Positions 63,541 to 64,000 of a stretch of 64,000 nt of DNA are shown one piece after another. The notes beneath the pieces are model-generated. The model was not told where the DNA came from. It saw only the letters and a program-made list of their open reading frames with translations, and ran no database searches. The stretch is from Ignelater luminosus (lineage: Eukaryota > Arthropoda > Insecta > Coleoptera > Elateridae), in assembly GCA_011009095.1 (NCBI GenBank), contig VTPC01090588.1:186001-250000 (forward strand), in the 5' to 3' direction. The position numbers and the translations under genes were made by a program. How positions within the stretch are numbered: position 1 is the first letter of the stretch; the number at the start of each line of letters is the position of its first letter.

Positions 63541-63544
63541 TTAA

Positions 63545-64000
63545 TTGTTGTGTCTTCATCGACGAGACATAGCGATTCTTTATAGTTGCGAACCAAGAAG
63601 ACCAGTATGTTTCAGAGTATTCTCGATAAATTTTCTTGAATAGACTTACATAGACACTACTGCACTATCTTTGAAATACCCCAAGAATGTGCTAGAATAT
63701 CCACCAAACATAGTGGGAAACAAGGCTACAAAGATGAAGAATTTTATTTTCCATTCTGCCACTTTTTTCATATTTGCTTTACTTTGCAGTATGACTCTTT
63801 CTTCAAGTTAAAGCAACAATGAAATAAATTGTTTTGAGTTAATTTCAAGGATGTGAAGCCAGATGATTTTCGAATTCGGAACATTGAGAATATCGTTTTT
63901 TCATGATCCATGATCCAAAGAAAAGAAATTCAGTTTTTTGCACGGCGAAATGAGTAATACATCAAGAAATTTCGAAGAATACTTATAAGTGTGGTAACTT
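63545..64000. other. flank right of the TTAA element, nothing seen
   Basis: AT-rich DNA to the window's end without a supported feature. Confidence 0.4.

Noticed and set aside
1..64000. CRISPR array, rRNA or bacterial gene cluster
   Set aside because: No regularly spaced repeats, no rRNA-like stretches, and all genes seen have eukaryotic splicing.

Overview
This is a gene-poor, AT-rich, intron-rich eukaryotic window. It is almost certainly from an insect or a close arthropod relative. The evidence is the spliced chitin-binding cuticle-type gene, the GT-AG introns, a density of Tc1/mariner elements typical of insects, R1-like retrotransposon remains, and short TAACCTAA (TTAGG-type) stretches. 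No prokaryotic features (operons, ribosome binding sites, CRISPR arrays, rRNA) were seen.

Host genes. At 1.9-4.2 kb on the plus strand is a compact multi-exon gene for a TRIM-like protein (RING finger, two B-boxes, short coiled coil). All its exon joins are in phase. On the minus strand is a gene for a secreted protein of about 705 residues, with a Gln/Pro-rich body and one C-terminal six-cysteine chitin-binding (CBM14/peritrophin) domain. Its last three exons lie at 9.1-12.8 kb. Its signal-peptide exon lies, I infer, at 44.6-44.7 kb, so the first intron would be about 31.8 kb and hold most of the transposons in the middle of the window. Just upstream of that exon is a good plus-strand splice donor, and at 50.15 kb there is a joined acceptor/donor (CAG|GTAAGT) of the recursive-splice type. 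Together they hint at a divergent plus-strand gene with a long intron.

Mobile elements, left to right. A triple-palindrome foldback element with TA duplication (5.5-6.4 kb). An inverted-repeat element carrying two GGATATA minisatellite arrays (7.0-8.0 kb). A hAT-type MITE with 8-bp duplication (8.6-8.9 kb). Inside the long intron: a maT-like fossil (20.2-21.1 kb), a DD37E element with perfect 27-bp ends (21.4-22.7 kb), and a DD41D (rosa-type) mariner with one internal stop, nested in an older MITE (28.5-30.4 kb). Also a Ty3/gypsy reverse-transcriptase fossil (36.9-37.3 kb), an R1-like LINE fossil (37.5-38.9 kb), a Tc1 tail (40.4-40.9 kb) and a tRNA-derived SINE (40.9-41.2 kb). Further right: a second R1-like fossil flanked by TTAGG-like DNA (46.6-47.6 kb) and a small MITE (48.9 kb).

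The most interesting region is 56.1-63.5 kb. A pair of inverted ends starting GGTGCCTGTGAACG, each flanked by TTAA, encloses a decayed minus-strand reading frame. It joins a Mutator/Kolobok-like DDE transposase to a YqaJ (lambda-exonuclease-like) nuclease domain. Three or more younger elements are inserted into it: an irritans mariner exactly inside the YqaJ part, a long-inverted-repeat MITE inside the transposase part, a mauritiana mariner near one end, and a small MITE. This gives a readable insertion order.

All family names come from motif recognition by eye; no database search or folding was run.
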